Part shown: positions 1-10,457 of the stretch, piece by piece
How the letters are laid out: each line of letters begins with the position of its first letter
How positions within the stretch are numbered: the first letter of the stretch is position 1
Source of the DNA: Datisca glomerata
Taxonomy: Eukaryota; Streptophyta; Magnoliopsida; Cucurbitales; Datiscaceae
DNA: 64,000 bases
Assembly (NCBI GenBank): GCA_003255025.1
Contig: QANY01007449.1
Location: 248,001 to 312,000, forward strand
Direction: 5' to 3'
Program-made: the position numbers and the translations under genes
The notes under the pieces: generated by a model
The model's database searches: none
Seen by the model: the letters and a program-made list of their open reading frames with translations, nothing else
What the model was told of the DNA's origin: nothing

Positions 1-942
1 CGATAAAAAATTCTGAAAGGAGGATCCTCTATCATTCCTTTTACATTCTCAAAAATATAATCATGGAAGAATGGAAAGTTCATCCTTCAGGTCTCAAAAT
101 TCTTTTAAATAAAAAATAATATAATTATTTTGACTATATTGAGGCTTGGCACATGATTTTCCTACATCAAAATAATGATTTTTTCCCACTCGTGGTTTTT
201 AAATTTTGATAAGAATTCAAAACTAATTTTCTAAAATGGTTCTTAAGATGGTGGTCTATCCATAACACTGCCTTAAAACTATTTCCAATCGATTTTCAAT
301 AAGGTTTTAACTTGCTTTTGAAAATATACAAACCCTTATCAATTGAGGCTTCTTTTCACCAATTACTCCGCTTTTCAAATAAATTCAAAATCCATTGGAT
401 CTTAAAATAACCATACCCAGTTGAAGATGAATCCTCACTAGATAGTATAATGTTAAATGGTGGGATAAATTCAATACCCAAAAAATCATTGCCTCCCTTA
501 ACCATGTTACAAATATCCACCTTCAATTAAAGATGACAAATCCTATTACTCAGGCTCCATTAAAAATTAATGAGCTCATTAACCCAAATCCACAAACTAA
601 ATCATCCAATTCAAACTCATTCAAAAAATTCAAACCTGAATCCATACCTCTTCAAAGGAAAAAAAACCAAAAAGCCGAAAATCCAAATTGAAGCAAGAAC
701 TAATCCAAAAAATACTTCTCATTTTTGGAGGACAATAACGACTTTGACTCTGAATCATCTATAGAGTCAAGTCTTCCAATTGAACCAAAAATCTAAAAAG
801 CTCAATCATCCAAAAAGGGTACCTCTTAGCAATTAAAGGACCAAAATAAACAAAAGGGTTGCGTCCTCCACAACGGGCCTATGACGCATTCCAAGACTCT
901 CATGACTCATTTGATGACATTAATCTCAGTGATGATGAGTAA
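1..942 (+). pseudogene. Remnant of the pararetrovirus 3'-terminal ORF (unknown function)
   Basis: Multiple stops and shifts break the frame, but short blocks can be read. A YFDYIEAW-like block near 130-160, a WF..WW block near 235-265 and a KWWDKFN block near 455-475 match YWDYIES, NWFLLWW and TKWWDKG in the EPRV-B ORF at 20162-21098. The end is acidic: DFDSESS near 735 and DDINLSDDE just before the TAA at 940-942. The ORF lies directly upstream of the viral promoter, a position where caulimoviruses carry the transactivator gene, but I see no recognisable transactivator motif. The function is unknown; position and conservation between two families are the only clues. Confidence 0.6.
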
Positions 943-1415
943 ATAAAAATAATTTAACTTTGGCAACATGCCAATGTTGAAATAATAAAAAATAAAGTAA
1001 TTTTTAAAAATATATCATAATGACTCTCCAACATAATGCAACAATCATGATAACTATCAAAACGAACAATTATGACTTCTACCAACAATCAATAATCGAA
1101 GCACAAAAATCCAAGATAGCAATTATCAAGGAATGACAACAATGATTCCAATATACACCAATAGATACAATGACTTTTCAAGACAACAATCATGACTAAC
1201 GCAATAATGAAGATGCAAAGTCCAGAATTACAATCATAAAAAAATATTTGTAAATTATCTTTTTCTACCATTATTGTACTAGTTGTCAAATAATTAGGCA
1301 ACTATTTGTCTTTTTCTTAATTAGCCAAAAGTAAAAATGTAAAATATTTTTACTTTTGTAGAAAAGAATAGTGCATGTAAGTGATGAGTTCTCGGTGAAC
1401 TTCATTTTCTTTGCC

Positions 1416-1425
1416 TATAAATAGG
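1416..1425 (+). promoter_or_regulatory. TATA box of the EPRV-A pregenomic RNA promoter
   Basis: TATAAATAGG lies about 470 bases after the terminal ORF and about 285 bases before the primer-binding site, as expected for a caulimovirid full-length-transcript promoter. A pyrimidine-rich stretch follows immediately downstream, where initiation would fall. Activity in this copy is not known. Confidence 0.6.
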
Positions 1426-1624
1426 TTGCCCTCTCCTATTTCTTCCTCAGAATTGGTTTTCCACTCTTAACAATTTTAAGAGAAAAACTTGTTTTGAAAA
1501 CAAAGCATTATTCCCCCTCATCTTATGTAATTTTTCTTCTTATTCATCAATGTTAATTAGTGAGTGGGAGCACTAATTAATTGTTGTAAAATAACTTTCA
1601 ATACCTGTAAGTTTATCTTCCTCC

Positions 1625-1630
1625 AATAAA
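1625..1630 (+). promoter_or_regulatory. AATAAA poly(A) signal in the EPRV-A leader
   Basis: AATAAA sits about 200 bases downstream of the TATA box. In caulimovirids the poly(A) signal lies downstream of the cap site, which gives a terminally redundant pregenomic RNA. The spacing fits that plan, but the motif is short and AT-rich DNA contains many by chance. Confidence 0.4.
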
Positions 1631-1700
1631 ATCAATTGAATTCTTATTTCAATACACTATCTTTAAATTACTGTTAAATTATACTCAATTCCGCCTCTTT

Positions 1701-1716
1701 TGGTATCCAAGCCAGG
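1701..1716 (+). other. tRNA-Met primer-binding site (degenerate), EPRV-A
   Basis: TGGTATCCAAGCCAGG agrees at 14 of 16 positions with the complement of the plant initiator tRNA-Met 3' end (TGGTATCAGAGCCAGG). A second, weaker site (TTGTATCAGAGTCA) starts at 1853 in the duplicated unit. Caulimovirids and many plant retroelements prime minus-strand DNA at this sequence. Confidence 0.65.
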
Positions 1717-1876
1717 CTGTTCTTCACCACCCAAGTGGCTGATATATTTTAATCCTTATAAGTTTATTTTCCTCCAATAACATCATTTTGAATTCTTGTT
1801 TCAATACCATGCCTTTAAATTACTGTTAAATTATTTATAATTCTGCCACATTTTGTATCAGAGTCAAACCTGATAG

Positions 1877-1881
1877 GGTAT
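1877..1881. repeat. Target site duplication of Gypsy-1 (left)
   Basis: GGTAT immediately precedes the TGTAGATACC start of the LTR. The same five bases follow the CA end of the other LTR at 10060-10064. A 5-bp duplication is typical of Ty3/gypsy integrases. Confidence 0.8.
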
Positions 1882-3066
1882 TGTAGATACCGTATTTTAT
1901 TCGGTCCAATACTTTAAAAATATAAATTTTATTTTTTACCCATATACTAGTCTAAGACTACGTATATGATTTGAAAAATAGCCTAATACCTAAAAAATAA
2001 GAAAATTTGTCCAATGACTAAAAATAAAAAAAGGAACAAAAAGACTAAAATTAAAAAAACTGAAGTCCTAAGTTTGCTTATAAATAAAGGGGAGGTCTTC
2101 ACTTGAAAGGGGGGATTTGAGAGAGTGAGAAAAAGAAGAGATTTTAGAGAAAGAAATTGAGGTTTTGAGAAAATAGTGAAAAAGAGAAAGAAGGAGAGTC
2201 TCCATTTCTATTCATCTTCCATCTTCTCATTTTATTTTTATTAAAGTAGTTCAAATCTCTTACATTTTAGCTTACTATATATTTTGTTTATTCTAATTAA
2301 TCATCTCTCTTCTTCATACTCATGTATTTGATTTTTCTTTATTTCATTTTCCATATACAGGTTTGTTTGCTCATTCTTTATCATTTCTCCTACTTTTAAT
2401 CTTAAGTTTTATTTTCATATATTGTTTATCTCTCTACAAGTTTGATGATGATATTTTTTTTTGTTATTAACTCAATAAATGAGAATGAGGATAAAATTTT
2501 TAGGGGTGTAAAATTAACTCAATATGAATCAACCATTTAATGGGTTGAAAGTGTACATTTGATGAAAAGATCTCCTACAATAACTTCTCATACATAAAAA
2601 TGCATAAAATAGAGAGTGAAACCTCTATACAAGATTATGCAAATATTTAAGCTTTGATTTTTTTTTTTATGTTCTTACAAATCTTTTCTTCTTTTCTTTT
2701 TAATTTTTTACCATCATTTTTGTGACACATGTTTGAACTAGTTACCATCCATGATCATTCCTAATAATAAAGAAAGAAAGAAAAAATGGTAATTAGTGAA
2801 CTAAGTGGTCCAAAATAAAAAAAATGGTATATTTATATCCCAAACAAGAATTATTTTATTTTGAAAATTTTATGGATTTTCTTTGATGACATTTGTTTAA
2901 ACAAGTTACCATCCATGATCATTCCTAGCAATGAAGGAAGAAAGGAAAAATGGTAATTAGTGAACTAAGTAGTCCAAAAATAAAAAATGGTATATTTATA
3001 TCTCAAACAAAATTATTTATTTATTTTTAGTGACACTTGTTTAAATTAATTACCATTCATGATCAT
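1882..3066 (+). repeat. 5' LTR of Gypsy-1, 3'-truncated
   Basis: It starts TGTAGATACC and matches 7948-9124 nearly base for base with scattered substitutions and small indels. After GATCAT at 3061-3066 the match stops and coding sequence from just before RT begins. About 1.19 kb of an LTR of about 2.11 kb remains, so the rest of the LTR and the 5' third of the internal region were lost in one deletion. Confidence 0.85.
2079..2086 (+). promoter_or_regulatory. TATA box in the Gypsy-1 5' LTR
   Basis: TATAAATA about 200 bases into the LTR, followed by a G-rich stretch. The same context occurs in the 3' LTR at 8142 and on the - strand in the Gypsy-2 LTR at 48135-48142. Three-way conservation supports it as the U3 promoter. 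Confidence 0.55.
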
Positions 3067-4621
3067 GAATGTATCTTACGATTCAGGTTCGAGAATGGTG
3101 ATTTTGAAAACAAGAGCATAAGCAATAACTTTGACAATCTCATTCTCAGCGTAGAGTCAGATGAAAGTGACGAGGATAATTTTGAACCATCTCCGGAAAT
3201 GTTAAGAATGGTAGAGGAGGATGAAAAAATAACTCAACCATATCAAGAGTTCGAAGGTGATAAATTTGGGATTGGAGGGAGAGACGAAAGAGGTCCAAAT
3301 CGACACTTTTATGACAAGCCAATGTCGCCGAGAATTAATTGACTTACTCAAAGAGTATATTGACGCCTTTGCATGGTCTTTCCAAGACATGCCAGGTCTA
3401 GACACTGATATCGTGGTTAATCATTTGCCACTTATGCCCGAAAGTAAACCAGTGCGACAAAAGTTACGGAAAATAAAACCAGACATGCTGGTACAGATCA
3501 AAGAAGAAGTTAAAGAGCAAGTAGATGCGGGTTTTCTAAAAGTAGGAAAATACCCTGAATGAGTTACTAACATAGTCCCAGTGCTGAAGAAAAATGGAAA
3601 AGTAAGGGTGTGCGTTGATTATAGAGACTTAAATCGGGCAAGCCCCAAGGATAATTTTCCATTACCCCATATCGATGTCTTAGTAGATAACACTGTAGGA
3701 CATTCTTCTCTTTCATGGATGATTTTTCGGGGTATAACCAAATCAAAATGGCTCCTAAAGACCGTGAAAAGATGATTTTTATAACTTTGTGGGGGTACAT
3801 TTTGTTATAAGGTTATACCATTTAGTCTGAAGAATGCAGGTGCGACTTACCATGGGGCAATGGTAACACTGTTTCATGATATGATACATAAAGAAATCGA
3901 AGTGTATGTTGATGATATGATTGCCAAATCTCGTTAAGGAGAAGATCATACGGTCACTCTGCGAAAACTAATTGGACGGTTGAGAAAGTTTCAGTTAAAG
4001 CTTAACCCGACAAAGTGTACATTCGTAACTTCTTCAGGGAAACTACTTGGTTTTTTTGTGAGCAAGGAAGGAATAAAAGTTGACCCTGATAAGGTTCGAG
4101 CCATCATTAATATGCCGCTACCTCAAACTCAAAAGGAAGTTAGAAGTTTCTTGGGGAGATTAAATTACATAACCCGGTTCATCTCACAGCTAACTGCAAC
4201 TTGTGAACCTATCTTAAAAATTCTCCGCAAAAGTGATACAGAATGATAGAATGATGATTGTCAAATTGTTTTTGAGAAGATCAAGCAATACTTGCAAAAT
4301 CCGTCTATACTTGTTCCTCCAACTCCAGGGCGTCCACTCATTTTGTATCTTACAGTGACATGAAAATTCATGGGTTGCGTACTTGGTCAACATGATGCAT
4401 CTGGAAGGAAAGAACAAGCAATATACTATTTAAGCAAAAGGTTCACATATTATGAGGCTAATTATTCGATGTTGGAGAAAACGTGTTGTGCATTAGCCTG
4501 GGTTGCTCATCGGCTTAGACAGTACATGTTATACCACACCACTTGGTTAATTTCAAAGATGGATCCGATCAAATATATTTTTGAAAAGCCATCACTTTCT
4601 GGGTGAATCGCTAAATGACAA
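3067..4621 (+). pseudogene. Gypsy-1 pol: reverse transcriptase and start of RNase H
   Basis: The reading begins about 20 bases before a GATTCAG|G splice-acceptor-like site shared with Gypsy-2, then moves through several frames. Visible blocks are an acidic leader (SDEDNFEPSPEMLRMVEED), DAFAWSFQDMPGLD, the RT start KKNGKVRVCVDYRDLN near 3585-3630, PKDNFPLPHIDVLVDN, the catalytic YVDDMIAKSR near 3905-3935 and the thumb KCTFV..SGKLLGF near 4010-4050. The RNase H part includes GCVLGQHDASG near 4373 and YYLSKRFT near 4420. Internal stops (for example after KYPE and after AKSR) and shifts show it is dead. The equivalent - strand copy lies at 51817-53181. Confidence 0.85.
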
Positions 4622-6313
4622 ATGTTACTCATGGAATATGATATTGTTTATGTCACGAGAAAATCAATAAAAGGAAGTGTACTTGCTGATTATCTTGCAG
4701 ATCAACCAGTGCAAGATTATGAGCCTATAAAGTTTGATTTTCCTGATGAGAACATATCAGTCATATTAAAAAATGAAGGAGAATCTATGGATCCAGAATT
4801 GTGGACAATGTTATTTGATGGCGCGTCTAATGATGTAGGACATGGAATTGGGGCAATCCTCATATCTCCCGAGGGAAAGTTGTTCCCATTCACGGTAAAA
4901 CTATGCTTTGACTGCACAAACAATGTGGCAGAATATGAGACATGTTCCATGGGAATTCAAACAGCTTATGATTTGAAGATAAGAAAGCTTCGAGTGTACA
5001 GAGATTCGTTATTGGTGATACGACAACTAAACGGGGAATGTAAAGCTAGAGACTCCAAGCTGGTACTTTACAACAAACATGTAACTAAGCTAAGCCAAAC
5101 TTTTGAAGTGATCTCATTTGACCATATACCCAGAGAGAATAATCAAATTGCAGATGCACTGGGAACTTTAGCATCCATGTTCACCTCAGACTTTAAGGAA
5201 GAAGTGCAACCCATAAAAATTGAGAAGCGAGATTTTCCTGCTCACTGTATGAGTATTGAAGAAGAGCGAGACACAAGACCATGGTATTATGACATCAAGC
5301 AGTATATAAAGAATGGAGAATATCCATCTAAAGCTTTCGAGAATGATAAACGCACTATTAGAAAATTGTCCATGAGTTTTTTATTGAATGGTGAAATACT
5401 CTACAAAAGAAACCATGATATAGTGCTCTTAAGATGTATTGATGCAAGGGAAGCGAATCAAATCATAGAGGAAGTTCGCGAAGGAATTTTTGGAGTTCAT
5501 GCTAATGGACATATGATGGCCAAACAAATCTTGAGAGCAGGATATTATTGGTTAACTCTAGAATCTGACTGCATCAAATACGCCAAGAAATGTCATAAAT
5601 GCCAAATTTATGCAGATAAAATTCACATACCCGCATCTCATTTACATGTAATGGCCGCGCCTTGGCCGTTCTCTATGTGGGGTATAGACGTCATTGGTCC
5701 CATCACACCCAAAGCCTCTAACGGGCATCGTTTCACTTTGGTCTCTATAGATTATTTTACCAAATGGGTGGAGGCAAGTTCTTATTCGAGTGTAACCAGA
5801 AGTGCGGTTGTTAAGTTTATTAAAATGGAGATAATTTGTCGATATGGTCTACCTGGAAGGACCGTCAGAGATAATGGGATAAATTTAAATAACAAGATGA
5901 TGAAAGAATTATATGAGCAATTCAAAATTAAGAATCTTAATTCATCTCCTTATCTTCCAAAAATGAACGGAGCAGTGGAAGCAGCCAATAAGAACATAAA
6001 AAGGATCAAAGAGAAGATGACGGAAGTTTATAAGGATTGGCATGAGATGCTCCTGTTTGCACTGCATGGGTACTGCACATCAGTCCGAACATCAACTGGG
6101 GCAACGCCATTCTCTTTGGTATATGGTATGGAAGCGGTCCTTCCAATTGAGGTGGAAGTTCCCTCCATCGGAGTCTTAATGGAGGTGAAGTTAGAAGAAG
6201 TAGAGTGGGTACAAATACGATATGAACAATTGAATTTCATCGAGAAAAAAATATTGACTGCATTATGTAGAGGGCAATTATATCAAAGAAAAATGATGCA
6301 CGCATATGATTAA
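4622..6313 (+). CDS. Gypsy-1 RNase H tail, archaeal-type RNase H and integrase (563-aa open frame)
   Basis: This is the longest open frame of the element, although upstream stops separate it from RT. Residues 1-30 are the end of the first RNase H. Residues 57-190 form a second, archaeal-type RNase H with candidate catalytic D66 (FDGAS), E104 (NNVAEYE), D128 and D178 (IADAL). Residues 290-330 form the integrase HHCC finger (H293, H297, C324, C327). The integrase core has D356 (WGIDVIGP), D417 (RDNG) and E453 (GAVEAANKN). A chromodomain is not seen. The dual RNase H is a known mark of Tat elements. The catalytic residues survive, but the protein cannot be made as a polyprotein here, so treat it as a retrotransposon relic and not a host gene. 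Confidence 0.85.
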   Translation: MLLMEYDIVYVTRKSIKGSVLADYLADQPVQDYEPIKFDFPDENISVILKNEGESMDPELWTMLFDGASNDVGHGIGAILISPEGKLFPFTVKLCFDCTNNVAEYETCSMGIQTAYDLKIRKLRVYRDSLLVIRQLNGECKARDSKLVLYNKHVTKLSQTFEVISFDHIPRENNQIADALGTLASMFTSDFKEEVQPIKIEKRDFPAHCMSIEEERDTRPWYYDIKQYIKNGEYPSKAFENDKRTIRKLSMSFLLNGEILYKRNHDIVLLRCIDAREANQIIEEVREGIFGVHANGHMMAKQILRAGYYWLTLESDCIKYAKKCHKCQIYADKIHIPASHLHVMAAPWPFSMWGIDVIGPITPKASNGHRFTLVSIDYFTKWVEASSYSSVTRSAVVKFIKMEIICRYGLPGRTVRDNGINLNNKMMKELYEQFKIKNLNSSPYLPKMNGAVEAANKNIKRIKEKMTEVYKDWHEMLLFALHGYCTSVRTSTGATPFSLVYGMEAVLPIEVEVPSIGVLMEVKLEEVEWVQIRYEQLNFIEKKILTALCRGQLYQRKMMHAYD

Positions 6314-7194
6314 GAAAAATGAAGTTAGGCAAAAAAAATGTTTAAGAAAAAAAAACTGTCTCGAATACTGGAGAAATTCTTCCTCCATTTTTTTTCTTTT
6401 TCCAAATCATCGTTTGTAAACATTATTCATCATCAATGAAGAGTCTTTTTTCTTTCTCAGTTGACAAATACATATACTTCATCTTTTTCTTATTTCCATT
6501 ATTTCTTATTCCTCTAAATTATAAGATATCATTAATTACTCTTGAAATAACTCAGAAGCATAAACTTGGTTAGGTGAAAGCTAATTAAAAAAGAAAAAAG
6601 AAAAGAATAGGAACTAAGAAAGGCGGTCTGAGTACGAGGGGGAATCTGAATAGTCATCACGAGCAAGTTGGTATGCACATAACGAAGGCTAAAGCATGAC
6701 TGAAGGATTGTAATTAAAGTACAGAAAAGAAGCAAAATGTGGAGAAATTATCCACTTTTTCTTCTTCATCGACGTGAAGCCGAATACTGGGGCACAAACC
6801 AATGAATAAGGATGCATCATTTTCTTGAAAGTATGCTCGATACTTCATTGCGAGTCCACGACTTTAGGCCAATTGATTGATTTGAAGGGTGAAAGATATG
6901 GCGAAATTAGTCAACTTTCAAAAAAAATTATCAAATAATTTTCTCACAAATGTTTTCAATCATGCATAGCACACATGCACTCAAAATCACTACTTTGCAT
7001 TTATATTCAATAATTACAATACATAGACATGCATCATATTGATCTGTTTTGATGCAGTTCAAGTGCATTAATCATTTAAAGATATTCTTTCGAAATCCAT
7101 ATATGACTTTCCAACATTTAGAGCATGCATTAGTCTAGCTCTTGCATCATATGAAACTTGTAAATATCAGATCAAATATCATTTCAACATTTTT
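6314..7194 (+). other. Gypsy-1 3' untranslated region, non-repetitive part
   Basis: No coding potential is apparent. The sequence resembles 49000-50020 of Gypsy-2 in reverse, for example a shared stretch around the 'clock-like' GATGCATCAT/CTTGAAAGTATGCTCGA block near 6810 and GAGTCCACGA near 6853. This confirms that both elements share a long 3' region between integrase and LTR. Confidence 0.6.
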
Positions 7195-7875
7195 AGTTAA
7201 ATCGAACCTGAATCGAGTCGAGATCAAAGACTACGTCTATCCAGGTCCGTTTCCTTTCAAAAATCTCAGTTAAATAAAACCCGACTTTATCGTGGTCGAA
7301 GCCCGGTGTCAACGTTTGGTCTATTTCAATTAATATGGTTAAATCGAAACCGCATCAACTCGAGGTCGAAGCCTCCGTCTATCCAGGTCTGCATCCTTTC
7401 TTTATCTTAGGTTAAATCGAACCCGACTTTGTCGCGGTCGAAGCCCGATGTCAGCGCCTGGTCCGTTTCAATTTATAGGGTTAAATCGAACCCGACTTTG
7501 TCAAGGTCGAAGCCCGGTGTCAGCGCCTGGCCCTTTTAAATTAATATGGTTAAATCAAACCCGCATCGAGTCGAGGTTGAAGCCTGCATCTATCTAGGTC
7601 CGCGTCCTTTCTTTATCTTAGGTTTAATCGAATCCGACTTTGTCGCGGTCGAAGCATGGTGTCAGCGTCTGGCCCGTTTCAATTTATAGGGTTAAATCGA
7701 ACCCGAATTGAGTCGAGGTCGAAGCCCGGTGTCAGTGCTTAGTCCATTTAATTTAATATAGTTAAATCGAACCTGAATTGAGTCGAGGTCGAAGCCTGTG
7801 TCTATTCAGGTCCATTTCATAAGTTCCATCATTTCATAGAACCCGAATAAGTCGAGGTTTCTATTTCCTTTATCT
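7195..7875 (+). repeat. Tandem repeats in the Gypsy-1 3' untranslated region
   Basis: Six or more imperfect units carry GGTTAAATCGAACCCG followed by GTCG.GGTCGAAGCC and then either GGTGTCAGCGCCTGG or TCTATCCAGGTCCG. The two unit types alternate and spacing varies (about 65-110 bases). Related units occur in Gypsy-2 at 48440-49000. Variable 3' tandem arrays are a known feature of Tat elements and a documented source of satellite DNA. Confidence 0.8.
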
Positions 7876-7934
7876 ATATAGTTTTTTCTCGATCAAAATA
7901 CTTATCTACACCTTCTAAGTTTAGAAACGTGAAT

Positions 7935-7947
7935 AAATGGGGGAAGC
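7935..7947 (+). other. Polypurine tract of Gypsy-1
   Basis: AATGGGGGAAGC lies directly before the 3' LTR. The Gypsy-2 equivalent is AAAGGGGGGCAGC. This is the expected plus-strand primer. Confidence 0.75.
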
Positions 7948-8141
7948 TTTAGATACCGTATTTTGTCTGGTCCAATACTTTGAAAATATAAATTTTATTT
8001 TTTGCCCATATAGTAGTCTAATACTATGTGTATGATTTGAAAAATAGCCCAATACCTAAAAAATAAAAAAATTTGTCCAAGGACTAAAATAAAAAAGGAA
8101 CAAAAAGACACAAATTAAAAAAGTGAAGCTCTAAGTTTGCC

Positions 8142-8149
8142 TATAAATA
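8142..8149 (+). promoter_or_regulatory. TATA box in the Gypsy-1 3' LTR
   Basis: TATAAATA followed by a run of G, in the same position as 2079-2086 in the 5' LTR. Confidence 0.55.
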
Positions 8150-9287
8150 GAGGGGGGGAGGGTCTTCACTTGAAAGGGAGGATTTGGGAGAGTGGGGAAG
8201 AGAAGAGATTTTAGAGAGAGAAAGAAAGGTTTTGAGAAAATAGTGAAAAATAGAAAGAATGAGAGTCTTCATTTCTATTCATCTTCCATCTTCTCATTTT
8301 TTTTATTCAGGTAGTTCAAATCTCTTACATTTTATCTTACTATATATTTTGTTCATTCTAATTAATCATCTCTCTTCTTCATACTCATGTATTTGATATT
8401 TCTTTGTTTCATTTTCCATATATAGGTTTGTTTGCTCATTATTTATCATTTCTCCTACTTTTAATCTTAAGTTTTATTTTCATATATTATTTATCTCTCT
8501 TCAAGTTTGATGATGAGATTTTTTGTCATTAACTTAATCAATGAGAATGAGGATAAAATTTTGAAGGGTGTAAAATTAACTCAATGTGAATCGACCATCT
8601 AATGGGTTGAAAGTTAACATTTGATGGAAAGATCTCCTATGATAATTTTTCATACATAAAAATACATAAAATAGAGAGTAAAACCTCTATACAAGATTAT
8701 GCAAATATTTAAGTTTTGATTTTTTTTATGTTCTTACAAATCTTTTCTTCTTTTCTTTTTAATTTTTTACCATCATTTTGTGACACATGTTTGAACTAGT
8801 TACCATCCATGATCATTTCTAATAATGAAGAAAGAAAGAAAAAATGGTAATTAGTGAACTAAGTGGTCCAAAATAAAAAAAATGATATATTTATATCCCA
8901 AACAAGAATTATTTTATTTTGAAAATTTTATGGATTTTCTTTGGTGACATTTGTTTAAACAAGTTACCATCCATGATCATTCCTAGCAATGAAGGAAGAA
9001 AGAAAAAATGGTAATTAGTGAACTAAGTAGTCCAAAAATAAAAAATGGTATATTTATATCTCAAAAAAAATTATTTATTTATTTTTAGTGACACTTGTTT
9101 AAATTAATTACCATTCATGATCATTCTTTTGCTATTTGATTAGCATTGAGTGAAGAAACAAAAAATGATAATTAATAGACCATGTAGTAAAAAAAACATG
9201 CTCACGCTAATCATGTATGAAATTAAGCATTTTTTCATAGATTAATTTATTTTACACATAAAAAATTTATTATCAAGTTATTTACTA

Positions 9288-9293
<6 letters not shown>

Positions 9294-9319
<26 letters not shown>
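9294..9319. repeat. TA microsatellite inside the Gypsy-1 3' LTR
   Basis: About 13 TA units, followed by an undetermined base at 9328. The 5' LTR has lost this part, so the length in the original element is not known. Confidence 0.85.
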
Positions 9320-9322
<3 letters not shown>

Positions 9323-10059
9323 GAAAANGTTGTTTCTATTTTTTCAGTAGATATTATTAGTTTGTTGTAATTTATTTTAATTATTTCACGTCTTGTTTCA
9401 TTATTTTCACCCTACATATTCTTTTTTAAAATTTATCATCTCTAACATTCATTTCCGTTATTCTTTTTTTATATTTATAGTTGTTATCTCTTCTAATTTA
9501 TTTATGTATTATTTTCATATGTTAAAACCATAACAATTTGATTTTAAATTTTATAAATTTCTTTATTTAGTTTTTACTAAAAAAACCGATGACGGACTTT
9601 AGAATTTTGGGATACCAAATTTCTCGAACTACCGAGGTGAGGAGTTATTTTTAGGATACCGAGAGTAACTCCAATAATGCTTTGATTAAAAAATAATTTT
9701 TCAATGGTCTTTATACCACCCGTTAAAGGTAATTTATTTAGTCATTTTTATGATGCAAAATGTATCGAATGGGACATTCAAAATTGAATTTTTATAACAT
9801 TATTTAAAAAATAATAATTTGGATAGTATTTGATTAAATTTGGTAACCATTTTTCATAATGGGTGGTGTGGGGTGCTAATACATTCCTCACACGAAAATG
9901 ACTCCCGAATCAACTTTAAATTTTCACAGACCAAAATATTTGATTTTAAATTTGAGTGACCAATCACGTCCTAAAATGATTGGTGGCGACTCTGAATTTC
10001 TTTTTTTCCCAAGAAATGATTTTTCAATCGCCGCTCCGCATCGCATTCACATTGCAGCA

Positions 10060-10064
10060 GGTAT
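10060..10064. repeat. Target site duplication of Gypsy-1 (right)
   Basis: GGTAT, identical to 1877-1881, directly after the LTR-terminal CA. Confidence 0.8.
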
Positions 10065-10457
10065 TTACTGTTTAATACTTCTTGAATACCTGCATAATTA
10101 TTGTTCTTTACCGCCCAATTGGCTGGTATATTATCGATGTTGTTGCTTGCCTACTTCTTTGAATAATTATTTTTATTTAATCTGACTCTCCATCCAAGTG
10201 ACTAGTTATTTTTATAATTGATTATTTTTCTGTAATATTTGATTTTTTAATCTGTGAATTTGATGCATTAGTTTCTAATAGGTTTGCTTCAGACACCCCA
10301 ATAAGACCTTTTAAAAGTCTTAGCAGGTTTAAGAGTTGTGAAGGTAAATGGGAGAAGAGTTAAGCTTCTTAAGAGGTTGTAAAAGTCATAGCAGGTTTAA
10401 GAATCAAAATACATGATGAAATTTTTAATCATAAAAATAATTTAGTTATCTTGAGCA
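10065..10457 (+). other. EPRV-A leader between the primer site and movement protein
   Basis: Non-coding. It contains a block TTCTTTACCGCCCAATTGGCTGG near 10107 that resembles TTCTTCACCACCCAAGTGGCTG near 1722, and a GGTTTAAGA unit repeated near 10328 and 10396. The leader is therefore built of diverged short repeats on both sides of the gypsy insertion. Confidence 0.55.

Larger units (their letters stand above)
1608..1875 (+). repeat. Tandem duplication in the EPRV-A leader
   Basis: Two copies of a roughly 150-base unit start near 1608 and 1758. Each begins with GTTTAT.TTCCTCCAATAA and ends with a tRNA-Met primer-site-like sequence. The copies have diverged moderately. A further related block (ACC.CCCAA.TGGCTG) recurs near 10115 after Gypsy-1, so the leader was repetitive before the gypsy insertion. 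Confidence 0.6.
1..1881 (+). mobile_element. EPRV-A copy 1, left segment (endogenous Caulimoviridae)
   Basis: This is the 5' half of a degraded integrated pararetrovirus that begins outside the window. In order it holds a 3'-terminal ORF remnant (1-942), a non-coding promoter region with a TATA box (1416), a poly(A) signal (1625), and a leader with tRNA-Met primer-site-like sequences (1701 and about 1853). This order, with the terminal ORF before the promoter and leader, fits a circular or tandem caulimovirid genome. The copy continues at 10065 after removal of Gypsy-1. The assignment rests on homology to the better preserved EPRV-B at 13521-21098 and to the second copy at 60111-64000. The genus is not certain; gene order and RT character of the related copy point towards petuvirus/florendovirus-like viruses. 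Confidence 0.75.
1882..10059 (+). mobile_element. Gypsy-1: Tat/Ogre-type Ty3/gypsy retrotransposon, internally deleted
   Basis: An 8.18-kb element inserted in the leader of EPRV-A. It has a truncated 5' LTR (1882-3066), RT, RNase H, archaeal-type RNase H and integrase (3067-6313), a 3' untranslated region with tandem repeats (7195-7875), a purine tract (7935-7947) and a full 3' LTR (7948-10059). All of ORF1, gag, protease and the G-patch region found in Gypsy-2 is missing, along with the 3' half of the 5' LTR and the primer site. The second RNase H and the large 3' untranslated region point to the Tat lineage. The TSD is GGTAT. Confidence 0.9.
7948..10059 (+). repeat. 3' LTR of Gypsy-1 (about 2.1 kb)
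   Basis: It starts TTTAGATACC (a TG to TT change relative to the 5' LTR) and ends GCAGCA, followed by the TSD GGTAT. The 3' portion contains GGTGGCGACTC and CGCTCCGCATCGC, which match the Gypsy-2 LTR end in reverse at about 46300-46380. One N lies at 9328 next to a TA repeat. The apparent ORF at 9898-10185 is LTR sequence, not a gene. Confidence 0.85.

Noticed and set aside
9898..10185. 95-codon ORF
   Set aside because: It lies across the end of the Gypsy-1 LTR and the viral leader; the LTR part is shared with the non-coding Gypsy-2 LTR.
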